This document shows, one piece after another, positions 1 to 9,256 of a stretch of 64,000 bases of DNA. The notes under the pieces were generated by a model. It did no database searches and was not told the origin of the DNA. It worked only from the letters and a program-made list of their open reading frames with translations. Numbering within the stretch: position 1 is the first letter of the stretch; each line of letters starts with the position of its first letter. A program made the position numbers and the translations under genes. Origin of the DNA: Rubritalea marina DSM 17716 (GTDB lineage Bacteria > Verrucomicrobiota > Verrucomicrobiia > Verrucomicrobiales > Akkermansiaceae); contig NZ_KB899264.1 in the NCBI RefSeq assembly GCF_000378105.1, forward strand, positions 1 through 64,000. Direction: 5' to 3'.

Positions 1-126
1 CTATACAAACCCACACCTAACGACTCCACTCCCTCTCTATGAATCGTTTTGAAGTAACTTGCTATGACGGCAAAAAAGCCAGCTCACAATGTTTTTAGTC
101 CACCTGAGTTATTTCATAAAGTGCGC

Positions 127-1173
127 TTAGACTCGGATCGAGACGTCTGAGACTGGCCGCAGCTTACCTAATTTTTTTTCGTAGCTATGGCCAGGATTGG
201 GATAAGGAAGAACGCCCCAGTACTGCCCCAATAGCTCGAGCTTCACAGCACCAGATGGGGCTTGTTTGAGAGGAATTGGCTTGCTGGAAGTGAAGCAGAG
301 TGCTTGTTGGCCATTGGGTGCGATGGTGGCCTTGGGGAACCCAAACTTCACCTCCGTGCCATTCAGCTCACCATTCTGAATTTTGCATTGTGTTGGCTCA
401 AGCGCTCTCTGACTGAAAAGAAAGTAGCGCCAATAGCTTTGTATCGCCTTGAATGGCAAAGCCTGATCCGGTACGGACAATGTTGAAGCCTTGGATTCCG
501 AACCCTTTGTACTGGGCGGCGATTCAAAATACTCATAGAGCCCGATGCCAGGCTTCCAGGCGAGGGCGGCGGAGTAGACGAAGTGATAGGGCTCGAGGGT
601 GCCTCCCCCATCGAGGGAGACCTCGAGGCTGTACTGGCCGTCGCCGAGGCCTTGGAAGTCGAGGTCGATCTGTCGCAGCAGCTGGAGTTCGGCGGCTTCG
701 AGCGCGAGCTCGCCATTGGCGTGAAGCACGCGGTAGGTGCAGAGCACGGCGGCGCCAGCCTGTAGTCGATCTTGCGCACTGCGGCGCCCGATGGGCGCAG
801 CGGCGATCGCGGCCTCGAGCGAATACGACCATGCGGCGGGCTTGCAGGGCAGGGTCTGCCAGCCGTCTTCACTCAGGTTGTTGGCATAGAGCACGCCTTC
901 GCTAGGAGCTGGTAATTGGGTGATCATGGCAAAGAATGGCCCCTCGGCGCGGATGGTGAAGGCCCGCGAACCTTGCGTGGGCAACTCGGAGCTATCGCCA
1001 TCCTTACCAATGAGCAAAAAGCCACCAGTCTGGGCTTTGAACTCTAAAGATCCGCCACGCACGGAACTGGCGCTAGAGGCGGCCGGCTCGACCACCAGCC
1101 CCTCAGCGAGGCCTGAGTCAAAGTAGGCATGCGGGAAGCTGACTTGGTGGCGTATGGAAAAGGAACAAATCAC
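127..1173 (-). CDS. unknown eCIS-operon protein, 348 aa
   Basis: I do not recognise a named family. The start is GTG, 9 bp after the stop of the DUF4255 cap gene, and no in-frame ATG is available there, so it is the third gene of the leftward unit. The protein has no signal peptide or membrane segment and is rich in beta-strand-like stretches. The N-terminal half (about residues 1-100) has the feel of hypothetical proteins that follow DUF4255 genes in other eCIS clusters: a HxYF-like opening, then alternating hydrophobic strands. That resemblance is from memory and unverified. It could be a cap-associated adaptor or a chaperone. Function is unknown; the operon membership is well supported. 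Confidence 0.7.
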   Translation of the reverse strand: MICSFSIRHQVSFPHAYFDSGLAEGLVVEPAASSASSVRGGSLEFKAQTGGFLLIGKDGDSSELPTQGSRAFTIRAEGPFFAMITQLPAPSEGVLYANNLSEDGWQTLPCKPAAWSYSLEAAIAAAPIGRRSAQDRLQAGAAVLCTYRVLHANGELALEAAELQLLRQIDLDFQGLGDGQYSLEVSLDGGGTLEPYHFVYSAALAWKPGIGLYEYFESPPSTKGSESKASTLSVPDQALPFKAIQSYWRYFLFSQRALEPTQCKIQNGELNGTEVKFGFPKATIAPNGQQALCFTSSKPIPLKQAPSGAVKLELLGQYWGVLPYPNPGHSYEKKLGKLRPVSDVSIRV

Positions 1174-1182
1174 GAGAGCAGG

Positions 1183-1767
1183 TCAGGTTTGGGTGTCGAT
1201 AGAGATCGTGCGGATTGGCCCTTCGTACTCAGGATCTTGCTCATCGAAGAAAGAAATCATGCGCAGTTTGTAGACCACCGAGGGCATGTACTTGGCTCCC
1301 AATATCCCCCACATGTGGTTCTGCGCATGAAAGTCCAGTGGCTCCATGCTAAACTCGAGGCGTTCAATTCCATCTGGGAGGCCGGGTGAGTTGGCACGAG
1401 TGAACGAGGACTTCGACTGAAAGAACTGCAAGATGAGGGTGAGGTAATTGAGCGCGTCTTTGGCTCGATCGCCTTTGAAGTAGGCGGAGAAGAGAACCAT
1501 GACATTCACATGTAGGGAATTGTATTGGATTTCCTCAGTGACACCACCACCGGGGATCGGCTGCATCCGCTGCGAATAGGCCAAGGGGTCGAGGGCGAGG
1601 TCCACCAAAGTGACGAGCACCACATTTTGCTCGTTGGTGGCGATCGAGCCATCCTGATCGACTACGTAGGAGAGCAGAACCTTACGTTCATCTTCCTGAA
1701 GCCCTTGCTGGCGGCAGATGTAGCGATTGAGATCCTCTGCCACGTAGGCTAACAAGTTTCCGATCAT
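1183..1767 (-). CDS. DUF4255 / Pvc16-type eCIS tail cap (terminator) protein
   Basis: This 194-aa protein matches the DUF4255 (Pvc16 N-terminal) family, whose members cap the distal end of the tube and sheath in Afp/PVC-type injection systems. It shows the family pattern: an N-terminal MIxNLLxYV helix with LN, a central LHVNVMVLFSAYF strand-helix, an ALNYLTLILQFFQ helix, and the C-terminal LWGxLGxKYxPSVxYKxRM-like block (here MWGILGAKYMPSVVYKLRM). Its ATG overlaps the stop of the upstream NTPase gene by 4 bp, which implies translational coupling. The position is unusual: cap genes normally end the structural operon, whereas here the gene is in a divergent unit. Confidence 0.85.
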   Translation of the reverse strand: MIGNLLAYVAEDLNRYICRQQGLQEDERKVLLSYVVDQDGSIATNEQNVVLVTLVDLALDPLAYSQRMQPIPGGGVTEEIQYNSLHVNVMVLFSAYFKGDRAKDALNYLTLILQFFQSKSSFTRANSPGLPDGIERLEFSMEPLDFHAQNHMWGILGAKYMPSVVYKLRMISFFDEQDPEYEGPIRTISIDTQT

Positions 1768-4700
1768 TGGCCAGCCTCCTCGTGGTTCACCTCAGAAGAA
1801 ACCACCTCGGCCTCCTCCACCACTTCAACCACCTCGCCATTCACAACGACCACTTCCTCCTTCTGTTCTACAATCTTTAAGCTGTCCAGCGAAGCAGAGT
1901 CCCTGCGGAACACTGCGTTCATTGCATCGTTCCTGAAGATCCACTCTGGCGTGCCACGTATCTGCCCACGTTGCTCATCACTCAATTGATCCATCTCGAT
2001 TTTCACCTTCTCAAAATTGGCTCCGAAGAGGTTTGCCCCCTCCAAGTTAGCGCCACGCAGATCTGCTCCCTCGAGGCTTGCGCCAAAGAGCGAAGCCCCT
2101 TGCAGGTCGGCCTTGATCAAGTTTGCTCCATCCAGTGTTGCGCCGTGGAGATTCACCCCATGAAGCGTCGCAGCGCTGAGGTCTGCGTCACGTAGGTCCG
2201 CCTGAAACATCGTGACCGCACTGAGGTCAGCTTGCTTGAATATAGCCCCCTCAGCCTGACAACGATCCATCAAGGCTCGGCCGAGCTTCGCCTGAGTAAG
2301 GTCAGCGCGAATGAGACTGGCTGCAATGAAGTTTGAGCGCTCTAGTGTGTTACCCGTCATGGTGACACCATCTAAATGCACTCCATTGAAGTCCGCAGAG
2401 CGCAGGTTACAGTCGACCCACTTGGTCTTGGCATCGATTCTTGCCTGCTCGAAGCTGACGCGTTCGAGATCGACCCTATGGAAGAGCGTGCCGGAGAGAG
2501 TCGCTTCATTCATGCTTGCTGCATTGAGGTTCGTGGAGGCAGAAACTGTGGCTTCGCTGAGGTCAGCTCCATTGAGGCTAGCACCCTCCATGGCACAAGC
2601 TTGCAGTGATGCGCCCCGCAAGTTCGCTTTCTCTAGATTCACTCCAGCCATCTGACATTTCTGGAATTCCGCTCCTTCACACTCGGCCCGGAACATCCCA
2701 ACGCGTTCGAGGCCTGAATCCGAAAAGAAGGCCTGATTCATCACCGCATTGACCATGCTGGAGCCTCTGAGCTCACAGTGTCGAAAGCTCACCTGTTTCG
2801 CCACCACCTCATCCAGCGAGCAATCCAACAGCCATGAGTTCTGAATACTGCAGTTGCTGAGTACGGCGCCATTCATACGCGATTGATCGAGGCGTGTCCG
2901 CTCCAGTAAGGCGTTACTGAGATCCGCCCACGAAAAGACACAGGATCCAGCGTGCGAGTCCGTGAGGTCTACATTGTTGAGCTTCGCGCGTATGAAGCTG
3001 GCACCATGCATCGCACATTTCTGCATGCGCGCTTCGGAAAGATCGCTATGATCAAAGCTGGCATGATTCAGATGAGCGTGGTCCATTGTGACCTGACGCA
3101 TCACACTATGATCCATTTGTGCATGAGCCATCTCCGCGTAGCGGAAACTCGAGCGACTCATCCGCACACGGCTGAGCACAGCCCCCTTGAGATTCGCAGA
3201 AGAGAGATTTTGCACCGTCAAGGCCTGCCCGGTAAAATTAAGATAATTCAGCGAACGCAACAACATGGGAGTAGGCAGTAACTGCGAGACCCCATAGGAG
3301 ATGGACGAGGAAATATAGTCCACGCGCTGACCATTCATCCGCATCAACCAGGAGCCTAGCTCTTGCTGATTGTGCTTGCTCCACTCGACAGCTGAAACGC
3401 GCTCTGTCACCTGCGCTATTTGGCCGAGCACGATCGCGATCGAAGTTTCAGCATTGAAGGCCCCCGCTCGGAGCACACCAAAGTCCGCATGCTTCATCAC
3501 CTTGTGGATTGGCACATCATGCTGCACCGCATGCCCAAACATCTCCGAAAAGACTGATTGCCACTGGCAGCGCTCACGCTCACCCAGCGCCTCTAACTTC
3601 TCTCGCATGAGACTCGACATAAAGAAGTAGGTGCTTTCAGAAATGGGCGCAAAGGCTGTGAGCGCCGTCCATTCATGCAACTTCTTTTCCAAGGCCACCC
3701 CTGCCTCGCGACTGACAATCGCAGCAGTCACACGGAGGATGCGGACCGCGATCAAATAGTCCCAAAACAAAAATTTCTGAATCCCGCCAGAAAGCTCCAG
3801 TAATTGATCCTCTTTGAAGAATGTGCGCGCCATCTTAGCTACCGAATCTGCCAATTTGAGATCAACCTGGGCACCTAGCAATTCTGTGAGATATTCGGAA
3901 TCATTGAGCAAATCACGTAAGGTCTGAGTATCACAATCCCATGTAGTGCCGTGCCAACGCCACACCGCAACCTCTTCTAAGCACAGCAAATACTCCTTCG
4001 CTCGCTCAGCTTGGTGCCCGGCGAACTTGCCCATTAAAAAACTGGAAACATGCTGATACAAGGCACTGAGGTCATGCGCCTGAGCCTGAGCCAAGCCAGC
4101 CACCTGGTATGCATAGGCAATCAAATCATTGAAGAATGGGCGGCAAGTGAGAGACTCAGCACCCTTTGCCTGAATCATGCTTCGCGGATCCTCCAGAGCC
4201 CCTCCCGTGAGCCGGCGCCACTTGTCCCACCATTGCTCATTTTGATCGACCTCCATGAAGCCCCCCTCGGATTGTTTCGGCCACCAAGCCTTCCACATCC
4301 CACTAGGCGAGAATGGTAAAATCTCCAATAGGGCCTTACCTCGAAATGTTTCGGCATGATGCTTCGCAATACTCGGCATCCCCACAAAGGCGACGTGCAT
4401 CCTCGTACTCCCAATATGACTATTGAGACGATCCGCCATGAGGCAGGTCTCACGCACAAAGGTGCTGCCCTCCATCTCACTGCCATTCGATCTTTCGTCA
4501 AGATGCTGCACGCCATCAAGCAAGAGCAGCACCTGATATTGCTTGAGAAATTGTGGATCCACAGCACTGAATCCAAATTTGCTCTGGCGCAGGCAGTAGG
4601 CACTTAGAGCATCTTCCACGGATTGGTTCAGCTGCAGTTGATCCACCGGAAGTGTGATCACAACACACCCTTGCTCCCGAAGCTCAAGCGCATGCTTGGC

Positions 4701-5480
4701 CACGAACACGGTACTAAACGTAGACTTCCCCATACCGCGCGCACCGATCACCGCAAGCTTATGGTGCTTCTCTTCCTCACTGAGCAACCAATCGCGTATA
4801 TGTTCACAGAGCTTCACTCCCACACGCTCCGGTGCAACCCCCTCCCCCTGCTCATTATCGGCCGCTAGATACACCGCTCGCAGATCGATATAGACCTGCT
4901 CTAAACTATAGTCGAGCGCCGGTGGCACCTCGCTAAAGCGACGCTGCTCCACGGCCACGTAATCACGCCAGCCCCTATCCCAAGCTTTGCCATCCACAGG
5001 GGCGCCCCCTTTGGGAACCACACGCTCCTCAGACAATAGATCCTCAAGCCTGCCTCGTAACTGCGTGCGCAGCGAAACGTGCTCACTCGACGCGCAAATA
5101 GCCACACCTGCGGCCCACTCGAGATAGGTCGAAAGCCCCCAATCCACTATCAGATCTTCAGTCATTTCCGGCTCTCCCTCCAACAAACCACACCGCTTCG
5201 CAGCAAGCTCCACAAAGCCGTCCAAATCATTCGCCGTCACCGCCGCCTTGCGCACCTTTTCCTCATAAGATGCATGCTCACGCATGTGAGTGGCACACAC
5301 CGACGACACACAACGCAGTAATGAACGCCACTCCCCTGACTCGTACCCACTCGAATCTGTCGATGACGGAGTCTGCGGTAAGGTCACCAAGATAGCCCCC
5401 AACTCGTCAGCCACGTGCTCGACCCTCACCCCGATCAAGGAGCCATTACTACCGCCACAAGATTGCGCATCAAGATCCAT
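1764..5480 (-). CDS. NACHT/STAND-like P-loop NTPase with pentapeptide-repeat C-terminus
   Basis: A 1238-aa protein. The Walker A motif GARGMGKST lies at residues 246-254 and a Walker B-like VLLLLDG at 317-323, preceded by a W-x-Y-x-E-x-x-RF plus PL-like linker typical of NACHT/STAND proteins. After a helical region, about residues 745-1160 are nearly continuous A(D/N)Lxx pentapeptide repeats, expected to fold into a right-handed quadrilateral beta-helix. The last 75 residues are acidic and Val/Glu-rich. No signal peptide is visible, so it is probably cytoplasmic. It is the first gene of the leftward unit and overlaps the cap gene. The eCIS AAA+ ATPase Pvc15 is not otherwise present, so this may replace it, or it may be a regulator or sensor; neither is shown by sequence. 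Confidence 0.75.
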   Translation of the reverse strand: MDLDAQSCGGSNGSLIGVRVEHVADELGAILVTLPQTPSSTDSSGYESGEWRSLLRCVSSVCATHMREHASYEEKVRKAAVTANDLDGFVELAAKRCGLLEGEPEMTEDLIVDWGLSTYLEWAAGVAICASSEHVSLRTQLRGRLEDLLSEERVVPKGGAPVDGKAWDRGWRDYVAVEQRRFSEVPPALDYSLEQVYIDLRAVYLAADNEQGEGVAPERVGVKLCEHIRDWLLSEEEKHHKLAVIGARGMGKSTFSTVFVAKHALELREQGCVVITLPVDQLQLNQSVEDALSAYCLRQSKFGFSAVDPQFLKQYQVLLLLDGVQHLDERSNGSEMEGSTFVRETCLMADRLNSHIGSTRMHVAFVGMPSIAKHHAETFRGKALLEILPFSPSGMWKAWWPKQSEGGFMEVDQNEQWWDKWRRLTGGALEDPRSMIQAKGAESLTCRPFFNDLIAYAYQVAGLAQAQAHDLSALYQHVSSFLMGKFAGHQAERAKEYLLCLEEVAVWRWHGTTWDCDTQTLRDLLNDSEYLTELLGAQVDLKLADSVAKMARTFFKEDQLLELSGGIQKFLFWDYLIAVRILRVTAAIVSREAGVALEKKLHEWTALTAFAPISESTYFFMSSLMREKLEALGERERCQWQSVFSEMFGHAVQHDVPIHKVMKHADFGVLRAGAFNAETSIAIVLGQIAQVTERVSAVEWSKHNQQELGSWLMRMNGQRVDYISSSISYGVSQLLPTPMLLRSLNYLNFTGQALTVQNLSSANLKGAVLSRVRMSRSSFRYAEMAHAQMDHSVMRQVTMDHAHLNHASFDHSDLSEARMQKCAMHGASFIRAKLNNVDLTDSHAGSCVFSWADLSNALLERTRLDQSRMNGAVLSNCSIQNSWLLDCSLDEVVAKQVSFRHCELRGSSMVNAVMNQAFFSDSGLERVGMFRAECEGAEFQKCQMAGVNLEKANLRGASLQACAMEGASLNGADLSEATVSASTNLNAASMNEATLSGTLFHRVDLERVSFEQARIDAKTKWVDCNLRSADFNGVHLDGVTMTGNTLERSNFIAASLIRADLTQAKLGRALMDRCQAEGAIFKQADLSAVTMFQADLRDADLSAATLHGVNLHGATLDGANLIKADLQGASLFGASLEGADLRGANLEGANLFGANFEKVKIEMDQLSDEQRGQIRGTPEWIFRNDAMNAVFRRDSASLDSLKIVEQKEEVVVVNGEVVEVVEEAEVVSSEVNHEEAGQ

Positions 5481-5722
5481 AATTATTCAATATGTTAGAT
5501 TCTGTTAGCCGTAACACACTGGAACACACCGCGAACTAACAATCGAATTGATAGACTGCAAAACCCACATTCTACAACATCAAAAAAATAATTTCAAATA
5601 CCATTGACGAAGTTCAAACGACTGATAGAGATCTAGAACTAACGGTTAGATCGTTAGCTATTTGTTAGCTAACAAATTTCATCAAACCTCTATTTCCAGT
5701 TAAAAAAACCACGTACATAGTC
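5481..5722. promoter_or_regulatory. divergent eCIS promoter region with GTTAG/CTAAC box cluster
   Basis: This 242-bp AT-rich gap separates the two divergent eCIS units and must hold both promoters. It contains GTTAG at 5494, 5504, 5645, 5653 and 5664 and CTAAC at 5536, 5639 and 5669; the last pair forms a perfect palindrome GTTAGCTAAC at 5664-5673. Eight copies of one pentamer (both orientations) in about 180 bp is far more than chance, about 0.35, at equal base frequencies. I infer an operator array for a shared regulator. No convincing -35/-10 pair or Shine-Dalgarno precedes either start codon. Confidence 0.45.
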
Positions 5723-8236
5723 ATGTCCAACAAACCCACGACTTCTGGCGACAAGCCATCCGATCAAGATGCGATTTCAGCGGGCAACACCGCGATGCTC
5801 CCAGTCACCAACGAGCTCTTCACAGTGCTCGACGACCTAGGCAAACAACAGAACGCAGAACTCGCATCAGAAGATGCAGCTCTGACTGCATTTTTGAATG
5901 CTGAAACAAACCTCAGCAACGCTACAACCCAGTTTGCAGGGCCATCCCCTCGCTTCAATGCACCAACATGGGAGGGCAGCACAGCCAATCCGAAGCGCGC
6001 ATCATACAAAAAGGAATTCACCCCGATCATCCAGGACGTGCTCAACGCACCGACTGCGCAAAGTGATGAGATGGCGATCGCCGAGCAGCAGCTAGAGATC
6101 GCGATCAAGGAAGCATTCCAGCAGCAAGCACAATCCAAGAAGCTCGTGCAAGGTGGCAAACTCACCTTCAAGGATGACACCGTAGCAATGCAGTGGGTGG
6201 CTGACACCATCATTTCTCTCTCCGGCACGATCCCAGAGGACGTGCAGACAAACCTTGCCAACATGATGATCGCGCGCATCAACGGCATGACCGCGAACAC
6301 CCTGTATAGCAACCTACAATCTGAAACGGACTACTGGCGCAGCATCACAGCTCTTGAAGTCTCTGGTGGCTCCACCACGGGCTATCTTGAGACAGCCATT
6401 GGACAAGCAGAGGTGTATCTAATGAACCTTTGGTCATCCAATTCCGATGCCAAGTCACTCGACAACAACGCCCTCACCGCGAGCACCAACGCTCTGATCA
6501 AGGAAATCATTCAGAACAGCAACGCACAGGAAGCATTTGCAGCCCTATCACCCAGTGAGCTTAAGCACTTCCAAGGTCGCATCACCGCAGCAGCGGCTAA
6601 GGCTCTCAAGGCGCTCCCGAGTCCTGCCCCCACGACGGCACCTCAGGACAACAACTACAAGGTGGTGAGCCAAGCACTCAGCAACTACTCCAAAGCCAGC
6701 AACAACGCATTCCTCAAGGCATTCCCCCAAGCAAAGGGTGAACCATCATGGGACGGCGACTTCTGGTCCATCGTGGAAACAGCCCTAGTGGGTAGCCCAG
6801 CCGCCTCAGAGGCTGCGAAGCAAGCAAAGCTCAACAAGATCCTCAACGCGCTTCAGACCACCTACAAGACACTTCCTCGCAACCCACTCAATCCGAATGA
6901 GCCAATCACCGACGAGACAGAAATCACCACGTGGGTAGAGACCACCGTCACCACCCTCGCTACCAATAAGGTTGTGACTCAGGCACAGGAAGACATGCTC
7001 AAATCTGGTCTTATCGACGAGGTCATGCAGCTCTTCCCTATCCCGGATAAGATCTCTTTCTACGAGACTTTCCAGGACAACCTCGTGGACGCGCTCCTCA
7101 ACAGCCCAGAGCTCACCACCAGCACCACCACTCTCGAAGACGCCAGCCCAGCGGCGAATAAGAAAGAGGCAAAGGAAGATGCTGAGAAGGTGAAGCACCC
7201 GAACCAAGCGGGCAAAACTGACCCTAAGAAAACCAAGGCAGCCAAGCCATCAGACGGCACTGGCCTCCGCCACAGCATCAACACCGTAGCCGGCACTGCG
7301 AACTTGCAGAAGCTTGCTCAGAGCGTGATCGAGAATCAAAAGCAAGGTCAGCAAAACTACGTGGCTGAAGTGCTTGCCGACCCGAATCTCACCAAGCAAC
7401 TCGAAGGTGTGTCCAAGGCACTCACCACAGCGTTGCTCGATGAGACTAAAAAGATTGTCGAAAAAGCCGTCAGTTCGGTATTCATCGGCCTTTCCGAGCA
7501 AGGTATCCAGGGGCAGATGATCTCTACCTCCTACGATTACCAGCTCATCAACCGCATCAGCAACTACACCTCCACCTTACTCGAACAGCTCGACAAGCAC
7601 TACGACGAGGATGTGCCTACCAATAGCACAGAATCCATCGCAGCAGCTCAATCGATTACTGCTGCCTCAGTGAGCTTCAAGAACTACGCTGATGATCTAC
7701 ACGCTCTCGATCAGAGCTACACGGATGCCGCCAGCACCACGAATAAAGATTCCGGCCGCAGCACGCAACAGCTCGACCTATACTTCAAGGGCAATCAATC
7801 CAAGGGCACCGAAGCAGACTGGGCAGCCAGCCTCGACGACGTGGCAAACGCTATCTACGGTAGTAGCGGCAAGAAAGAAGCACTCATCCTCACTGCTGAG
7901 TACGACGCCGTTCGCCTCGCGGCCGATGCCGCTGGCTTCAGCAGCAACCTCAATGATGAATTCCTTCAGGATCGCTCCAGCGCTGAGGCGGCACTCAACA
8001 GCCTACTCACCAACGCGAAGCAACTCTTCGATACCGCTCAGACATCCTATGACAAGCTCTCTGGCGAGTACTTCGATGCTCTCAGCACCTACACCGCATC
8101 CAAGGAATCCTACCTAATCGATGAAGCCCTAAGCACTGCATACAGCAGCGCCCTATCAGGCCTCACCTCCATCATGGAAAACGGCAATGTCTCCTACGAG
8201 GCGGATTCCATGGCAACCCTCTCATCCAAGAGCTAA
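5723..8236 (+). CDS. unknown helical Ala/Ser/Thr-rich protein opening the eCIS operon, 837 aa
   Basis: I do not recognise this family. It is predominantly helical by composition, rich in Ala, Ser, Thr, Asn and Gln, without signal peptide or membrane segment, and I see no cysteine in its 837 residues. A Lys/Pro/Ala-rich linker at about residues 480-515 separates two helical halves, and the C-terminal 100 residues have heptad-like Ala/Leu spacing. It is the first gene rightward of the divergent promoter, where canonical eCIS operons begin with the tube gene, and is followed 36 bp later by another coiled-coil gene. Possible roles are a structural accessory, a particle coat or fibre component replacing the missing Pvc13, or abundant cargo. 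All three are guesses from position. Confidence 0.7.
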   Translation: MSNKPTTSGDKPSDQDAISAGNTAMLPVTNELFTVLDDLGKQQNAELASEDAALTAFLNAETNLSNATTQFAGPSPRFNAPTWEGSTANPKRASYKKEFTPIIQDVLNAPTAQSDEMAIAEQQLEIAIKEAFQQQAQSKKLVQGGKLTFKDDTVAMQWVADTIISLSGTIPEDVQTNLANMMIARINGMTANTLYSNLQSETDYWRSITALEVSGGSTTGYLETAIGQAEVYLMNLWSSNSDAKSLDNNALTASTNALIKEIIQNSNAQEAFAALSPSELKHFQGRITAAAAKALKALPSPAPTTAPQDNNYKVVSQALSNYSKASNNAFLKAFPQAKGEPSWDGDFWSIVETALVGSPAASEAAKQAKLNKILNALQTTYKTLPRNPLNPNEPITDETEITTWVETTVTTLATNKVVTQAQEDMLKSGLIDEVMQLFPIPDKISFYETFQDNLVDALLNSPELTTSTTTLEDASPAANKKEAKEDAEKVKHPNQAGKTDPKKTKAAKPSDGTGLRHSINTVAGTANLQKLAQSVIENQKQGQQNYVAEVLADPNLTKQLEGVSKALTTALLDETKKIVEKAVSSVFIGLSEQGIQGQMISTSYDYQLINRISNYTSTLLEQLDKHYDEDVPTNSTESIAAAQSITAASVSFKNYADDLHALDQSYTDAASTTNKDSGRSTQQLDLYFKGNQSKGTEADWAASLDDVANAIYGSSGKKEALILTAEYDAVRLAADAAGFSSNLNDEFLQDRSSAEAALNSLLTNAKQLFDTAQTSYDKLSGEYFDALSTYTASKESYLIDEALSTAYSSALSGLTSIMENGNVSYEADSMATLSSKS

Positions 8237-8272
8237 ACACCCACGCTAAAAAACTCTAAAATTTAAGATATT

Positions 8273-9121
8273 ATGTCAGCAACAGCTTCTAAAGGCTCCA
8301 AGACACCAGCCATCAACGACAACATGGCAGGCACCAAGGCGCAGCAGTACATCAACACGCTCCATCAAGAGCTACAAACTGCGACCAACAACTACAACTC
8401 ACAGAACACGATCCTCTCCAAGTATGTGACCCAGCAGAAAGACTACACCACCAAGAGCGCCAACGCAGAAGCACTCTTTGAGCGACTTGAATCGAACCTC
8501 AAAGATGCCAAACAAGCACAAAAAGATGTAGAAAAAGTGGTCACCTTCTTCTCAAGCCAACAGGCTGCAGTAGCAGAGATGGTAGGACACGCTAAGGATA
8601 TGTCCACCCACGCTTATGAGTCACTTTGCTTCCTCGTGCACCAAGGGGTTGGCCGCGTCAATGCCTCGAACACCGTGATCAACGGCGACAACAAAAAGTT
8701 CGAAGATAGTAAGCACTCCGACACACCGCCACCATCCAACGTACCACAACCATGGACCAATTCTGTAACGGGCGCCATCGGCACAGCCCAAGCATCCGGT
8801 GCAGCAGCCGTCACGGCTGGTCAGGACGCCTGCAAAGCAGCCTTCCAAGCCTACATCTCCAACCAGAGCATCTACTCACGTACCACCTCGTATCTCAGTA
8901 GCTTCAGCTCATTCTCCAAGCAACTTCAGAGCCTTCACAATCGCCTCGTCAAAGAGACTTCTCTCGCCAAGCACCAGGCGATTCAACTCAAGGCCCAGCT
9001 CGACATGATCAATGAGCGCGTGAAAGCACTCAACACCCTCGTCGACCAAAAGAAGATTGCCATGGATGAAGCGCAGAACAAATACAACGCGGCGCAGCAA
9101 GGCGCCTCCTACGCAGGCTAA
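8273..9121 (+). CDS. unknown coiled-coil protein, 282 aa, second gene of eCIS operon
   Basis: I do not recognise a family. Residues about 20-110 and 190-280 are long amphipathic helices with coiled-coil character (repeated Leu/Ala/Gln/Lys heptads). They flank a short Pro-rich turn (PPPSNVPQPW) near residue 150 and a small hydrophobic Ala/Gly patch. No signal peptide is visible. It lies 36 bp after the 837-aa gene, so the two are probably co-transcribed, and a strong hairpin separates it from the sheath gene. The helical-hairpin organisation is compatible with an oligomeric structural or chaperone role for its neighbour; this is inference. Confidence 0.7.
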   Translation: MSATASKGSKTPAINDNMAGTKAQQYINTLHQELQTATNNYNSQNTILSKYVTQQKDYTTKSANAEALFERLESNLKDAKQAQKDVEKVVTFFSSQQAAVAEMVGHAKDMSTHAYESLCFLVHQGVGRVNASNTVINGDNKKFEDSKHSDTPPPSNVPQPWTNSVTGAIGTAQASGAAAVTAGQDACKAAFQAYISNQSIYSRTTSYLSSFSSFSKQLQSLHNRLVKETSLAKHQAIQLKAQLDMINERVKALNTLVDQKKIAMDEAQNKYNAAQQGASYAG

Positions 9122-9147
9122 TCAAGCCACCAATGACGAGCCAAGTG

Positions 9148-9180
9148 ATGACAGGCTCCAGCTTCCTGCGAGCCTGTCAT
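9148..9180 (+). terminator. strong hairpin between the 282-aa gene and the sheath gene
   Basis: ATGACAGGCTC (9148-9158) and GAGCCTGTCAT (9170-9180) form a perfect 11-bp inverted repeat with an 11-nt loop. It is followed only by TTCCC, so the U-tract is poor. It may be a partial terminator or an mRNA-stabilising or attenuating stem that sets different levels for the first two genes and the sheath. Confidence 0.55.
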
Positions 9181-9256
9181 TTCCCTTGGTAGGTTGAACA
9201 CCAAACCCACCCACCAACTCGCATTGATTGATCAAACTCAGATTCAGGTTAATTCT

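Noticed and set aside
1-126. Possible gene running off the left edge
   Set aside because: No frame is open across 1-126 with coding character; nothing can be supported there.
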